Shown piece by piece: positions 55,779 through 64,000 of a DNA stretch of 64,000 nucleotides. Source of the DNA: Yoonia sp. G8-12. Lineage in GTDB: Bacteria; Pseudomonadota; Alphaproteobacteria; Rhodobacterales; Rhodobacteraceae. The notes under the pieces are model-generated. The model was not told the DNA's origin. It searched no databases and was given only the letters and a program-made list of their open reading frames with translations. The stretch lies in assembly GCF_038443675.1 (NCBI RefSeq), contig NZ_CP151762.1:1550001-1614000 (forward strand). Reading direction: 5' to 3'. Numbering within the stretch: the first letter of the stretch is position 1; every line of letters begins with the position of its first letter. The position numbers were made by a program, and so were the translations under genes.

Positions 55779-56567
55779 TCACCCTTTGACAGCATATAGG
55801 GCCACTGCCGCCGCATTTGAGACATTGAGCGAGCCAAATCCGGCTGCTGCGTCGATTTTGACCAAGGCATCGCAGGTTTCGCGGGTCTTCTCGCGCAACC
55901 CCGGCCCTTCAGCCCCCATCACCAGCGCGACAGGGCGATCACGTTTGCCCTCAACCGCGGCCTCAATCGTTGTTTCAGCCTCACCATCAAGACCCAGCAC
56001 AAGATACCCCATGCCCTTCAGCGCCTCCATCGCATCGGCCAGATTGCGCACCCGCAAATAAGGCTGCCGTTCCAGCGCCCCACTGGCCGTTTTTGCCAAA
56101 GCGCCCGTTTCGGGGGCAGAATGGCGCTGTACGGCCACAACCGCGCGCGCGCCAAAAACCTCTGCCGAGCGTAAAATAGCCCCCACGTTGTGGGGATCCG
56201 TCACACGGTCAAGCAGCACGATACGCGGCGGCATCGGGCCATCGCCAAGCGCCACATCCTCCAGACTGCCCCAATCCAAGGGTTTCACTTCGAGTGCCGC
56301 CCCCTGATGCACTGATTGCGGATCAAGCGGGGCTGCAAATTTGCGCGGATCGGAAATCTCGGGTTCCATCCCGCTTTGCGCCACAGCCTCGCCCAGCCGT
56401 TCCAGCGCATTGCGTGTCACCACCAGCCGCAGCTTCGTGCGCGCCGGATTTTCCAGTGCATCGCGCACCGCATGCAGACCAAACAGCCAAACGGTTTCCT
56501 GCGCGGCAATTCGTTTGCCCTGCTCTTTTGCAATCACCCACTTTGGCTTTTTCATCTGCTTTCCCAT
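55779..56567 (-). CDS. rlmB: 23S rRNA 2'-O-methyltransferase, TrmH/RlmB family
   Basis: SPOUT-class methyltransferase, probably modifying G2251 of 23S rRNA. The N-terminal substrate-binding part has WLFGLHAVRDALENPART. The knotted domain shows VLLDRVTDPHNVGAILRSAE (motif 1), LVMGAEGPGLREKT (motif 2) and IDAAAGFGSLNVSNAAAVAL (motif 3). ATG 56567 gives 262 residues; ATG 56555 has a better GGGAAAG ribosome site and is equally likely. It is divergent from the tRNA-Tyr gene. Confidence 0.92.
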   Translation of the reverse strand: MGKQMKKPKWVIAKEQGKRIAAQETVWLFGLHAVRDALENPARTKLRLVVTRNALERLGEAVAQSGMEPEISDPRKFAAPLDPQSVHQGAALEVKPLDWGSLEDVALGDGPMPPRIVLLDRVTDPHNVGAILRSAEVFGARAVVAVQRHSAPETGALAKTASGALERQPYLRVRNLADAMEALKGMGYLVLGLDGEAETTIEAAVEGKRDRPVALVMGAEGPGLREKTRETCDALVKIDAAAGFGSLNVSNAAAVALYAVKG

Positions 56568-56681
56568 CTGGCATGTTCGCCCCCGCGATACCCCACTCAG
56601 GCGTGGCTGTGAAGAGGATCACACATCGGGCCACTTTTGCGGTTGACGCACCCTGGGGGCGCGGGTAATCAGCGCTTGGTT

Positions 56682-56765
56682 GGGCGACAGGCCGCAAGGT
56701 GTGGCAGGGGACTGTAACTCCCTCGAGGCGACTCACGCCTGGTTCGATTCCAGGGTCGCCCACCA
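56682..56765 (+). tRNA. tRNA-Tyr (anticodon GTA)
   Basis: Class II tRNA with a long variable arm. Acceptor GGGCGAC/GTCGCCC, anticodon GTA at 56714-56716 in GGGGACTGTAACTCCCTC, variable arm GAGGCGACTCACGCC, T-arm CTGGTTCGATTCCAGG, encoded CCA at 56763-56765. Confidence 0.96.
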
Positions 56766-56963
56766 TTTTCACCGCAGTGATATTCTGATCTTACTGATCT
56801 TTCGGGATATCGCGCCGTGGTGCGTCATTGCAAGGCGGGAACGGGCTGGACGCCAGCCGCCCGATACCGCAGTGTAGCGGACACATCTTGCAGCGACACA
56901 GATGTTGCTCGCCACATCAACGCGGTCATTGCGTGCAATAAGTTCAGGTACGGTTTCCCACTG

Positions 56964-58544
56964 ATGATCCCCAAAATAATCCATCAAACCTGGCGCGATC
57001 ATAATCTGCCGGGGCCAAAAGCCTGGGCCGAAAGCTGGAAGCGGCAAAATCCGGATTGGGAATACCGGTTTTGGACCGACGACGATCTGCTTGCACTCGT
57101 TCAGACGCACTATCCAGAGCTGGAAAAACTATTTCAGTCCTATCCCAGACCTGTGCAGCGCGCGGATATGGCGCGCTATCTGATCTTGCATCACCATGGC
57201 GGCGTTTACGCGGACATTGATACAGAATGCATGGCACCGCTTGATGTGATCGCAGACGAAACACGGATTGTATTTGCCACTGAACCCTTCGAGCACGAAT
57301 TTCAGGCACATCGGTTGGGAATGGACAACATGTTGTTCAATGGCGTGATGGCGAGCCCGAAAGGCCACCCCTTCTGGCTTCATGTTTGCGATGCCATGGT
57401 GCGATGCCAGCATGGCAAAGCGCTCGTCCTTGAGACGACAGGCCCGCTTTTGTTATCGGGCGCCTATAGAACATTTCCCGAAAAAGACTCCATATCGGTC
57501 AATTCCTGCCATCTCTTCAATCCATTGAACGTCAAGTCGACCGCCAGCCCCGGCCCCCGTTTCGGAGACTACGCACAAGTCACGCTCTGCCACCATTATT
57601 GGAACAACACGTGGTGGCCCTGGTCACGACGGACACGGCTCAAGGTTTTGGAGTTCAAGCTTCGCAGATTGATCTACCGGCTGACGCGCGGGCCAGTTCT
57701 GACAAGGGCAGACATGGCGCCGCAGATTGATTCTGCTCTCCTGCATCGTCCGATCAGCCATGAGGATGTGCAAATTTCCATTCTAATCCCGATCCTCGAC
57801 ACCACTGCCAACCTCACACGGTGTTTTGCGCTTTTGACGCAGCTCACCTATCCCAAAGACCGTCTGAAGATCGTGTTTTGCCAAGGTGACTGTGGCGATG
57901 ACACGCGCGCAGAACTGAAAGAATTGATAGCGACCCACAAACACTTGTTCCGTGAAATTGAAGTCATCACTTTAAGCGCGAACGCAACAAATAAGCGCGT
58001 AAGACGATGGCGACCCTCAGCGCAGCGGACACGCCGCTCGAATCTGGCAAAGGTCCGCAATCAACTGGTGGAACACGGGATCACAGATGATGACGGTTGG
58101 GCGCTCTGGCTGGATGTTGACGTCTGCGACTACGCCGCAGACATCATCGAACGTCTGCTGTCGGAACACGCCAAAGTCGTGACACCGGACTGCGTGTTGG
58201 ACTGGGATGGACCCAGCTATGATTTGAGTGCTTTCAACGACGCAAGCGAACGCAAAAACCTGACGTATTACAAACAGGTCAAAAACGGCGTCTATATGCC
58301 GCCCGCGACCCACCTTCCCCGCAGGCACCTGCATGTCTTGCGATTCTTGGATCGGGTGCCACTGTCATCGGTTGGAGGGACCATGCTCTTGGTACATGCC
58401 ACGGTCCATAAGGCCGGCGTGCAGTTTCCTGAACTGCCATATGACGACTTGCTTGGGACAGAAGGATTTGGCCGGATGTGCCGCGACTTTGGCATCCATC
58501 CAATCGGATTGCCAAATGTGCAGATCCGGCATGTCCGTAGCTAG
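56964..58544 (+). CDS. Two-domain glycosyltransferase: Och1-like plus Anp1-like
   Basis: A 526-residue soluble protein that joins two glycosyltransferase modules. The N-terminal part (1-~150) is Gly_transf_sug/Och1-like: MIPKIIHQTWRDHNLPGPKA, WTDDDLLALV, and the DXD in GGVYADIDTECMAPLD (about residue 85). The C-terminal part (~270-526) starts QISILIPILDTTANLTRCFA and has the DXD in WALWLDVDVCDYAADIIERL (about 376-382) with VVTPDCVLDWDG, which resembles the Anp1/mannan polymerase family. ATG 56964 gives the canonical N-terminus; the frame is open upstream to 56817 without a typical start. Acceptor unknown; context is a tRNA and another putative transferase. Confidence 0.75.
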   Translation: MIPKIIHQTWRDHNLPGPKAWAESWKRQNPDWEYRFWTDDDLLALVQTHYPELEKLFQSYPRPVQRADMARYLILHHHGGVYADIDTECMAPLDVIADETRIVFATEPFEHEFQAHRLGMDNMLFNGVMASPKGHPFWLHVCDAMVRCQHGKALVLETTGPLLLSGAYRTFPEKDSISVNSCHLFNPLNVKSTASPGPRFGDYAQVTLCHHYWNNTWWPWSRRTRLKVLEFKLRRLIYRLTRGPVLTRADMAPQIDSALLHRPISHEDVQISILIPILDTTANLTRCFALLTQLTYPKDRLKIVFCQGDCGDDTRAELKELIATHKHLFREIEVITLSANATNKRVRRWRPSAQRTRRSNLAKVRNQLVEHGITDDDGWALWLDVDVCDYAADIIERLLSEHAKVVTPDCVLDWDGPSYDLSAFNDASERKNLTYYKQVKNGVYMPPATHLPRRHLHVLRFLDRVPLSSVGGTMLLVHATVHKAGVQFPELPYDDLLGTEGFGRMCRDFGIHPIGLPNVQIRHVRS

Positions 58545-58639
58545 ACCGCGGAGCGATATGTACGCATCATCAACGCCGGTTGCGCCCTGGCGGTGCGCGC
58601 GGCTAGAAAGGCAAGAGTTTTCACAGGATCAGACCGTCA

Positions 58640-59641
58640 ATGGCCAAGCCGCCGAAACCGAACGCCACATTCAACATCCTGATCGTCGGGCAAGGCGGGC
58701 GCCTTGAGTATGAGGCTTTGCTCTTTGCGGCCTCGCTGCGGGCCAATGCGCCAGAATTCGCAGGTCAGCTCTTTGTCGCCGAACCCCAGCCCGGCCCGCT
58801 GTGGGATCGTGATCCGCGCATGTCCGAACCCGTCAAGGCACAGCTGGCTGCGTTGGGGGCGCAGGTCGTGCCGTTCGTATCGCGCCATTTCGGCCAGTCC
58901 TATCCGCATGGCAACAAGATCGAAGGTTTGCAGGTGCTGCCCGCAGGCGTGCCCTTTATCTTCTTTGACACCGACACGCTGATTACCGGTGAATTGGCCG
59001 ATGTCCCGTTTTATTTCACCCGTCCCGCCGCATCCATGCAACGCGAAGGAACATGGCCTGTCGAAGAGCTTTATTGGCCCGGCTACACCGCGATCTGGAA
59101 ATCGCTTTATGACCGCTTCGGGCTGGATTTTGAAAGCTCGCTCGACCACACGCAGCCCGATGAATACTGGGAACGCTATCTGTACTTCAATGCAGGCTGG
59201 TTTTTCGGCGCTGATCCAGCAGAGTTCGGTCAGCGGTTTACAGATTATGCATGTAGCGTGCGCGATAATCCTCCTGCCGAATTGGTGATCCAACCGCTTG
59301 ACCCTTGGTTGGATCAGGTGGTTCTGCCGTTGGTCATTCACGGGTTGGGTGGTGGTCGACCGGGGCCGGAACTGGCAGGGCTTGATGGGGACGTCAGCTA
59401 TCATTACCGGATGCTTCCGCTGTTTTATGCGACCGGCACAGATAGACAGGTGTCCGTGTTGGAAGAGGTCACAGCCCCCAACAAGATCAAGAAACTGCTG
59501 AAACTGCATGAACCGTTCAAGCGGATGGTTTACCAAGGGCGCGGATCAAAGGTGCGCGCCCTTTTCGATCGGAACAACCTGCCACGCCACGAAAGGGCGA
59601 TCCGCAACCAGATCAAATCAGCAGGGTTCTGGATGCGGTGA
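58640..59641 (+). CDS. Putative glycosyltransferase/nucleotide-sugar transferase-like protein
   Basis: A 333-residue soluble protein. It begins FNILIVGQGGRLEYEALLFA and has a DXD-like VPFIFFDTDTLITGEL near residue 113, with WFFGADPAEF and DPWLDQVVLP further on. This is the layout of a GT8/GT-A-type protein, and close relatives are common in Rhodobacterales as conserved hypothetical proteins. It follows the two-domain transferase by 95 bases on the same strand. I would treat the enzyme activity as probable but unproven. Confidence 0.6.
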   Translation: MAKPPKPNATFNILIVGQGGRLEYEALLFAASLRANAPEFAGQLFVAEPQPGPLWDRDPRMSEPVKAQLAALGAQVVPFVSRHFGQSYPHGNKIEGLQVLPAGVPFIFFDTDTLITGELADVPFYFTRPAASMQREGTWPVEELYWPGYTAIWKSLYDRFGLDFESSLDHTQPDEYWERYLYFNAGWFFGADPAEFGQRFTDYACSVRDNPPAELVIQPLDPWLDQVVLPLVIHGLGGGRPGPELAGLDGDVSYHYRMLPLFYATGTDRQVSVLEEVTAPNKIKKLLKLHEPFKRMVYQGRGSKVRALFDRNNLPRHERAIRNQIKSAGFWMR

Positions 59642-59870
59642 ATGGCACAACTGCGATAAGCCATCAGGTGCCGTCATGTTTCTGATTTAGAAACGCCAAG
59701 CCCCCGGGAAAGGGATGTTGCAGCGGGACGCCCTCTAAGACAACGGCTTGGTCGTTCTCTTTGTCGTGCGCAAAAAAATTCGGGATCGCCTGAAACTTTA
59801 CGTCGCATCCTTTCGTGACTTCGTTGATCTGCCGGACATGACGTCCTGCAGAATGAAAATGGAGAGACAC

Positions 59871-60284
59871 ATGAAGACACTTATTTCAGCTTTCGCCCTG
59901 ACCGTCGCCGCTACTGGTGCATTTGCCGCAGCACACGCCGTGACACCATCAGTAGAAGCCAGCAACCAATCCGTTGCAAACGGTATCGTGAGCGCGGACA
60001 TGGTCGTCGCCGCAGAGAACGGATGGATGGTCGTGCACCGGACCAACGCAGAGATGACACCCGGCCCGGTCGTGGGTTACGCCCCGCTGCGCATGGGTGA
60101 CAACGTTGATGTCGCCGCAATCCTGACCGAAGAGGTCGCGGCTGGTGACATGCTGATGCTGATGGTCCACTCCGAAGCGGGTGGTACCATGACAGGTGGT
60201 TTTGAATACACGCTTGGTGCTGTCGAAGACGGCCCGATCCGCGTTGATGGTGCGCTTGTGATGGCTGTGATCACCGCCGAATAA
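59871..60284 (+). CDS. Small exported beta-domain protein (DUF7282-like)
   Basis: A 137-residue secreted protein. ATG 59871 with GGAGAG upstream gives the signal peptide MKTLISAFALTVAATGAFAA. The rest is one small beta-rich domain with SADMVVAAENGWMVVHRTN, GYAPLRMGDNVDVAAILTEE and LMVHSEAGGTMTG, matching the DUF7282-type exported domain from memory. The function is unknown. A terminator hairpin follows at 60351, so it is probably monocistronic. Confidence 0.7.
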   Translation: MKTLISAFALTVAATGAFAAAHAVTPSVEASNQSVANGIVSADMVVAAENGWMVVHRTNAEMTPGPVVGYAPLRMGDNVDVAAILTEEVAAGDMLMLMVHSEAGGTMTGGFEYTLGAVEDGPIRVDGALVMAVITAE

Positions 60285-60350
60285 GCGACAGGATATCTTT
60301 GGCCCACGTTTCCTAGTCTCTTGTTTCCTGTTGTTGGCCAAAGAAACGGG

Positions 60351-60390
60351 TCACCCGCAACGCCGTCCCCGGGTTGCGGGTGATCTTGTT
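60351..60390 (+). terminator. Terminator after the small exported protein
   Basis: Perfect 11-bp stem TCACCCGCAAC (60351-60361) / GTTGCGGGTGA (60373-60383), followed by TCTTGTTTT. It serves the + strand gene ending at 60284 and sits just before the stop of the convergent VOC gene. Confidence 0.8.
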
Positions 60391-60404
60391 TTGAACAGAT
60401 GGCC

Positions 60405-60818
60405 CTAGGTCGCAAACACGCCGTCCATGCTGGCATAACCCTTTACCTCAATCGGATTGCCCGACGGGTCGCGGAAAAACATGGTCCATTGCTCGCCCGG
60501 CGCGCCCTTGAAGCGCACTGACGGCGCGATGATGAAATCCGTCTGGCGCTCTTCAAGACGCCCCGCCAATGCGGTCCAGTCCTCAAGCGGCAAGACAACC
60601 CCGAAATGGGGCATCGGCACCATGTGATCGCCGACTTTCCCCGTAGCCTCATTGGCGAAAGGCGTGCCCAAATGCAGGCTGAGTTGATGGCCGAAGAAAT
60701 CGAAATCCACCCAAGTATCGGTTTAACGCCCTTCGGTCGCCCCTAGCGCGCCGGAATAGAATTCTCGGGATTCGTCCAAATCCAAAACATGAAAGGCAAA
60801 ATGGAAAGGGTGCGGCAT
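60405..60818 (-). pseudogene. VOC/glyoxalase-family protein with an in-frame stop
   Basis: A ~137-residue single-domain VOC protein starting MPHPFHFAFHVLDLDESREF at 60818. It continues in the same frame past a TAA at 60723-60725 into DTWVDFDFFGHQLSLHLGTP. Metal-site residues (His in FHFAFHV, His in FFGHQLSLH, Glu in NPIEVKGY) are all present on both sides of the stop. Relatives usually have GRS where this reads GR-stop, so a single TCA to TAA change explains it. Real point mutation or sequencing error. No ribosome site is evident for restart at 60710. Confidence 0.8.
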
Positions 60819-60907
60819 GATATTGTCCTTTGCGCAGAAGGGCCGTTGAGGTGCTTTATGTTTCCGCCTACACCTTGGAGCAACAAATTTCAAAGGGGAG
60901 ACCACAA

Positions 60908-62200
60908 ATGACTGACGGCCCGAGCTATGGCTTTGATACGCTGCAAATTCACGCAGGCGCCCGCCCTGATCCGGCAACCGGTGCGCGCCAAGTGCCGATC
61001 TACCAGACCACCGCCTATGTGTTCCGTGATGCCGACCACGCGGCGGCTTTGTTCAACCTGCAAGAGGTGGGCTACATCTATTCCCGCCTGACCAACCCGA
61101 CGGTTGCCGCCTTGCAGGAACGCATCGCGACACTTGAGGGCGGTGTTGGCGGTGTGTGCTGTTCATCCGGTCACGCAGCGCAACTGATGGCGCTGTTCCC
61201 GCTGATGCAGCCGGGGCGTAATATCGTGGCGTCCAGCCGTCTTTATGGTGGCACCGTCACGCAGTTCAGCCAGACCATCAAACGCTTTGGCTGGTCTGCG
61301 AAATTCGTAGACTTTGATGACCACGCCGCTGTTGCCGCCGCGATTGACGACGACACCCGCGCCGTATTCTGCGAAGCCATCGCCAACCCCGGTGGGCATA
61401 TCACCGACCTTGATGCGATCTCGGCTATTTCAGACGCCGCAGGCATTCCACTGATCGTGGATAACACATCGGCCACGCCGTACCTGTGCCGCCCGATTGA
61501 ACATGGGGCGACTTTGGTTGTGCATTCGACCACCAAGTATCTGACCGGCAACGGCACCGTCACCGGCGGCTGTGTGGTCGATAGCGGCAAATTCGACTGG
61601 TCCGCCAACGACAAATTCCCCTCGCTCAGCGAACCGGAGCCTGCCTATCACGGCCTGAAATTCGCCGAAACCTTCGGCCCGCTGGCTTTTACCTTCCACG
61701 GTATTGCCATCGGCCTGCGCGATCTGGGTATGACGATGAACCCGCAGGCGGCGCATTACACGCTGATGGGGATCGAGACATTGTCGCTGCGTATGGAAAG
61801 GCATGTGGAGAACGCGATGAAAATCGCCAAATGGCTCGAGGATGATCCACGCACGGATTATGTGACCTACGCGGGGCTTGAGAGTTCGCCTTACGCCAAA
61901 CTGATCCCGAAAATCTGTCCGAAAGGGGCCGGTGCGTTGTTCACGGTCGCTGTGAAGGGCGGATATGACGCTTGCATCAAGCTGGTCGATAGCCTTGAGA
62001 TATTTAGCCATGTGGCTAACCTTGGGGATACGCGCAGTTTGATCATTCATTCGGCCTCGACGACGCACCGTCAGTTGACGGCCGAACAGCAAGAGGCAGC
62101 AGGCGCTGGCCCCGGGATCGTGCGTTTGTCCATCGGGATCGAAGATGCCGACGATCTGATTGCCGATCTCGATCAGGCACTTACGAAAGCCACGGCTTAA
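60908..62200 (+). CDS. metY: O-acetylhomoserine aminocarboxypropyltransferase (sulfhydrylase)
   Basis: PLP enzyme that makes homocysteine (or methionine) from O-acetylhomoserine and sulfide (or methanethiol). The 430 residues from ATG 60908 (GGGGAG upstream) start with GFDTLQIHAGARPDPATGAR and have QTTAYVFRDADHAA and YSRLTNPTVAALQERIATLE. The PLP lysine is in VVHSTTKYLTGNGTVTGG (about residue 207). I looked upstream for a SAM-type riboswitch and did not see one. It is followed by a strong terminator. Confidence 0.94.
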   Translation: MTDGPSYGFDTLQIHAGARPDPATGARQVPIYQTTAYVFRDADHAAALFNLQEVGYIYSRLTNPTVAALQERIATLEGGVGGVCCSSGHAAQLMALFPLMQPGRNIVASSRLYGGTVTQFSQTIKRFGWSAKFVDFDDHAAVAAAIDDDTRAVFCEAIANPGGHITDLDAISAISDAAGIPLIVDNTSATPYLCRPIEHGATLVVHSTTKYLTGNGTVTGGCVVDSGKFDWSANDKFPSLSEPEPAYHGLKFAETFGPLAFTFHGIAIGLRDLGMTMNPQAAHYTLMGIETLSLRMERHVENAMKIAKWLEDDPRTDYVTYAGLESSPYAKLIPKICPKGAGALFTVAVKGGYDACIKLVDSLEIFSHVANLGDTRSLIIHSASTTHRQLTAEQQEAAGAGPGIVRLSIGIEDADDLIADLDQALTKATA

Positions 62201-62206
62201 ACATAA

Positions 62207-62243
62207 GAAACCCGCCCCTGCCCTTGGCGTGGGCGGGTTTCTG
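62207..62243 (+). terminator. Terminator of metY
   Basis: Inverted repeat GAAACCCGCCC (62207-62217) / GGGCGGGTTTC (62231-62241) with a 13-base loop, followed by TGCTTT, starting 7 bases after the metY stop. A convincing intrinsic terminator. Confidence 0.85.
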
Positions 62244-62309
62244 CTTTAGGGTCCGGCCATGGGGGCAAAACGCGTTTTGCCTGTGGGACCAACATGCTAG
62301 AGCGTGACT

Positions 62310-64000
62310 ATGATCACCAACTTTGCGCTATCGCTTTCGCTGGACGGAATTGAGCTGCTTCACCGCGTGCCACGCGGCTGGCGGCCTGTCGGGCGCGTCG
62401 ATGTTGCAAGCGAAACGCTTGAGGAAGATCTGAGCGCCTTGCGCGAAAAGGCGTTGTTGATCGAACCCGACGGCCTGCGGACCAAACTGGTTATTCCGCT
62501 CGATCAGATCAAATATATCGCACTTGATGGCACGCAGACCACTGAGGCAGATATTCATACCACTCTGGATGGTGCTACGCCTTATGCGCTGAGTGATTTG
62601 GTCATTGACAGTGAAAAAAGTGGCGGGCGAACCCACGTTGCAGCCGTTGCGCGCGATACGCTGCAAGAGGCCGAATCCTTTGCCGCAGCGCATGGATTTC
62701 AGCCTGTCGCGTTTGTCGCGATCCCCGAACCGTTTACCTTCCAAAAAGAGGTATTTTTTGGTCCAACCGACATGGCCCGCAGCATTGTCGGGCCCGACGC
62801 GATCATTGAGCGTGATGATCTGCCTGTCATGCCTGTCGGCACACGGATCAAATCGCGCCTTCTCGTTTTTGACCAGCCTGAGGATGTGGAAGAGGACACT
62901 TATAAAGACGACCTCGCCGCATTGTTGGCCTCGCAAAACACGCTAGAAGCGACTGTCACCGCAGAGGTGGTTGAAGCTGATACAACGGCGGCTGACTCTC
63001 CGGCAAAGCAGACTATTTGGGTTGACCGGATCCCAGCGGAATATCACGCGCCCGCTATGGCCGAGGCACCTGTTCCAGTGACAGCAGCGCTGGTGCCCGC
63101 GAACCCTGCCTTGGCAATGCCAGTGCTTTTCGATCTGGTGATCCCGGAACACCACCGCAAAGCCAGAAAGAAAGCGAAATCGCCGCTCGTTGCGGTCTTT
63201 GGCGGATCGAAAGTCGCAGCGCCTGCGGTCTCGGTGGGGGTTCCTTCAGCGGATGCGGCACTGGTAGCGGCTGAGGCGAACCGCCCGACGGCACCACAAG
63301 CAAGCCGCCCGACGGCAACACCTGAGACAAACAAACGCCCTGCATTGATTGCCGCTGGCATCGCGGCGGCGGTGTTGGTGCTGGGTGGCGTGATCTGGTC
63401 ACAGCAGGGCACGGTCGAGACAGCCACCCTTCCAACGACAACGCCGGTTGCCGCTGAACAAGCACCACCCCAACCGCAGGTCGTTGCAGAAACCGCACCG
63501 GAAGCCACCCCACTGCCCGAGGTCGCGCCAGAGATTGCAGAGATCGTGATCCCGGATTTCGCCCCACCGCAGACGCGCGACAGTGATCTTGCGGCAATCG
63601 GGACAGAAGAGCCTGCCGCGCGCAGCACCGCACCCGCAGAAATTGCCGTGGCCGAAGCGGATGCGCCGCTGGCACCGGTGCAGGCCCCGCCTGCCCCCCG
63701 CCGAGGAAACCGCGCAAGCCTCTGTTGGCGCGCCTGTTCTGCGCGGTCAGGTTCTCAGCCCCGATGAGGCTGACCGCATTTATGAAGCAACCGGCGTCTG
63801 GCAACGCGCCCCAAGGTTTTTTGAAGTGCCAACCGGCGCAATCCCTTTGGAATTCGCACCCCCTGCAGGCACCATCGCGCCTGAGCAGATCACACAACCT
63901 GAAATGGCGCAGCTTGACGGGTTTGAGACCGATCTGAGCTTTATCGCCCCCGCCAATCCGCCTGCCCCCGAAGTCACATTTGCGCGCGATGCCGACGGAT
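62310..64000 (+). CDS. Pro/Ala-rich single-pass membrane protein, partial and frameshifted
   Basis: Runs off the window end. Residues 1-~165 (FALSLSLDGIELLHRVPRGW, LDGATPYALSDLVIDSEKSG) form a compact domain weakly reminiscent of the actin-like PilM/GspL fold. A long Ala/Thr/Pro-rich linker follows, then one membrane segment (ALIAAGIAAAVLVLGGVIW, about residue 345) and a Pro-rich periplasmic part. The frame breaks in a C6 run near 63693; five C restore PAPAEETAQASVGAPVLRGQ and the chain continues to the end (FARDADG). ATG 62310 is used; GTG 62304 is possible. Function unknown. Confidence 0.6.

Noticed and set aside
56323..56772. - strand ORF beginning GDPGIEPGVSRLEGVTVPCH over the tRNA-Tyr gene
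   Set aside because: This is the well-known spurious translation of the reverse complement of a tRNA-Tyr gene; the rest overlaps rlmB in another frame.
60405..60818. Stop-codon readthrough or recoding of the VOC gene
   Set aside because: TAA is not a recoding codon for Sec or Pyl and there is no downstream recoding structure; mutation or misread is simpler.
60819..60907. SAM riboswitch upstream of metY
   Set aside because: I looked for the SAM-II and related conserved cores expected in alphaproteobacteria and did not find them in the short leader.

Overview
The window looks like a chromosomal segment of an alphaproteobacterium of the Rhodobacterales (Roseobacter group). The evidence is the gene arrangement hisB-hisH-(two small genes)-hisA-hisF-hisE, the YjbF/YjbH-type exopolysaccharide genes, the branched-chain-type ABC transporter next to a PaaK-like enzyme, and the protein sequences themselves. 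The genus cannot be fixed from the sequence alone.

Layout. (1) 1-3.4 kb: the end of an ABC-uptake operon (solute-binding protein, LivF-type ATPase, PaaK-like adenylate-forming protein). (2) 3.7-21.2 kb: a visibly AT-richer surface-polysaccharide island on the + strand. It holds an O-antigen ligase/polymerase-like protein, a Wzx-type flippase, an FkbM methyltransferase, several glycosyltransferases, a UDP-glucuronate decarboxylase, a second Wzy-like polymerase and a sugar epimerase. It also holds a 984-residue protein made of ~124-residue repeats. Two oppositely oriented IS3-family elements (13.2-14.4 and 16.4-17.6 kb) bracket a segment whose glycosyltransferase genes point the wrong way, which suggests an inversion. 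(3) 21.3-31.6 kb, - strand: export machinery, namely Wzc, Wzb and Wza, a small secreted protein, YjbF and YjbH homologues, and a type I secretion pair (HlyD-like adaptor and PrtD-like ABC protein). The repeat protein has a C-terminus suited to that secretion pair. (4) 31.7-33.3 kb: a decayed tyrosine-recombinase gene, a small XRE regulator with a palindromic operator, and a VanZ-like protein. (5) 33.5-38.5 kb: a four-gene GDP-mannose/GDP-L-fucose operon, followed by a convergent WecA/MraY-type initiating transferase. (6) 39.7-64 kb: mostly housekeeping. It contains a UvrD/PcrA helicase, an FMN alpha-hydroxy-acid dehydrogenase, pyruvate carboxylase, a calcineurin-like phosphodiesterase, tRNA-Gly(GCC), a receiver-like protein, the his genes, a Ser/Thr kinase, a CoA-binding protein, a zinc-ribbon protein, RlmB-like methyltransferase and tRNA-Tyr(GTA). 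These are followed by a two-domain Och1/Anp1-like glycosyltransferase, a second putative glycosyltransferase, MetY, and a membrane protein running off the window.

How the parts fit. Regions 2, 3 and 5 together could build and export a fucose- and/or xylose-type nucleotide-sugar-derived exopolysaccharide. Type I secretion could deliver a repeat-rich matrix protein beside it.

Data quality. At least seven genes carry single-base indels, mostly in or beside short same-base runs: the first wzy-like gene, a GT4 gene (twice), wzc, pyc, the phosphodiesterase and the last gene. One more (a VOC gene) has an in-frame stop. Because pyc and wzc are hit as well as accessory genes, uncorrected sequencing error is at least as likely as real gene decay. 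Coordinates of these genes should be read with that in mind.
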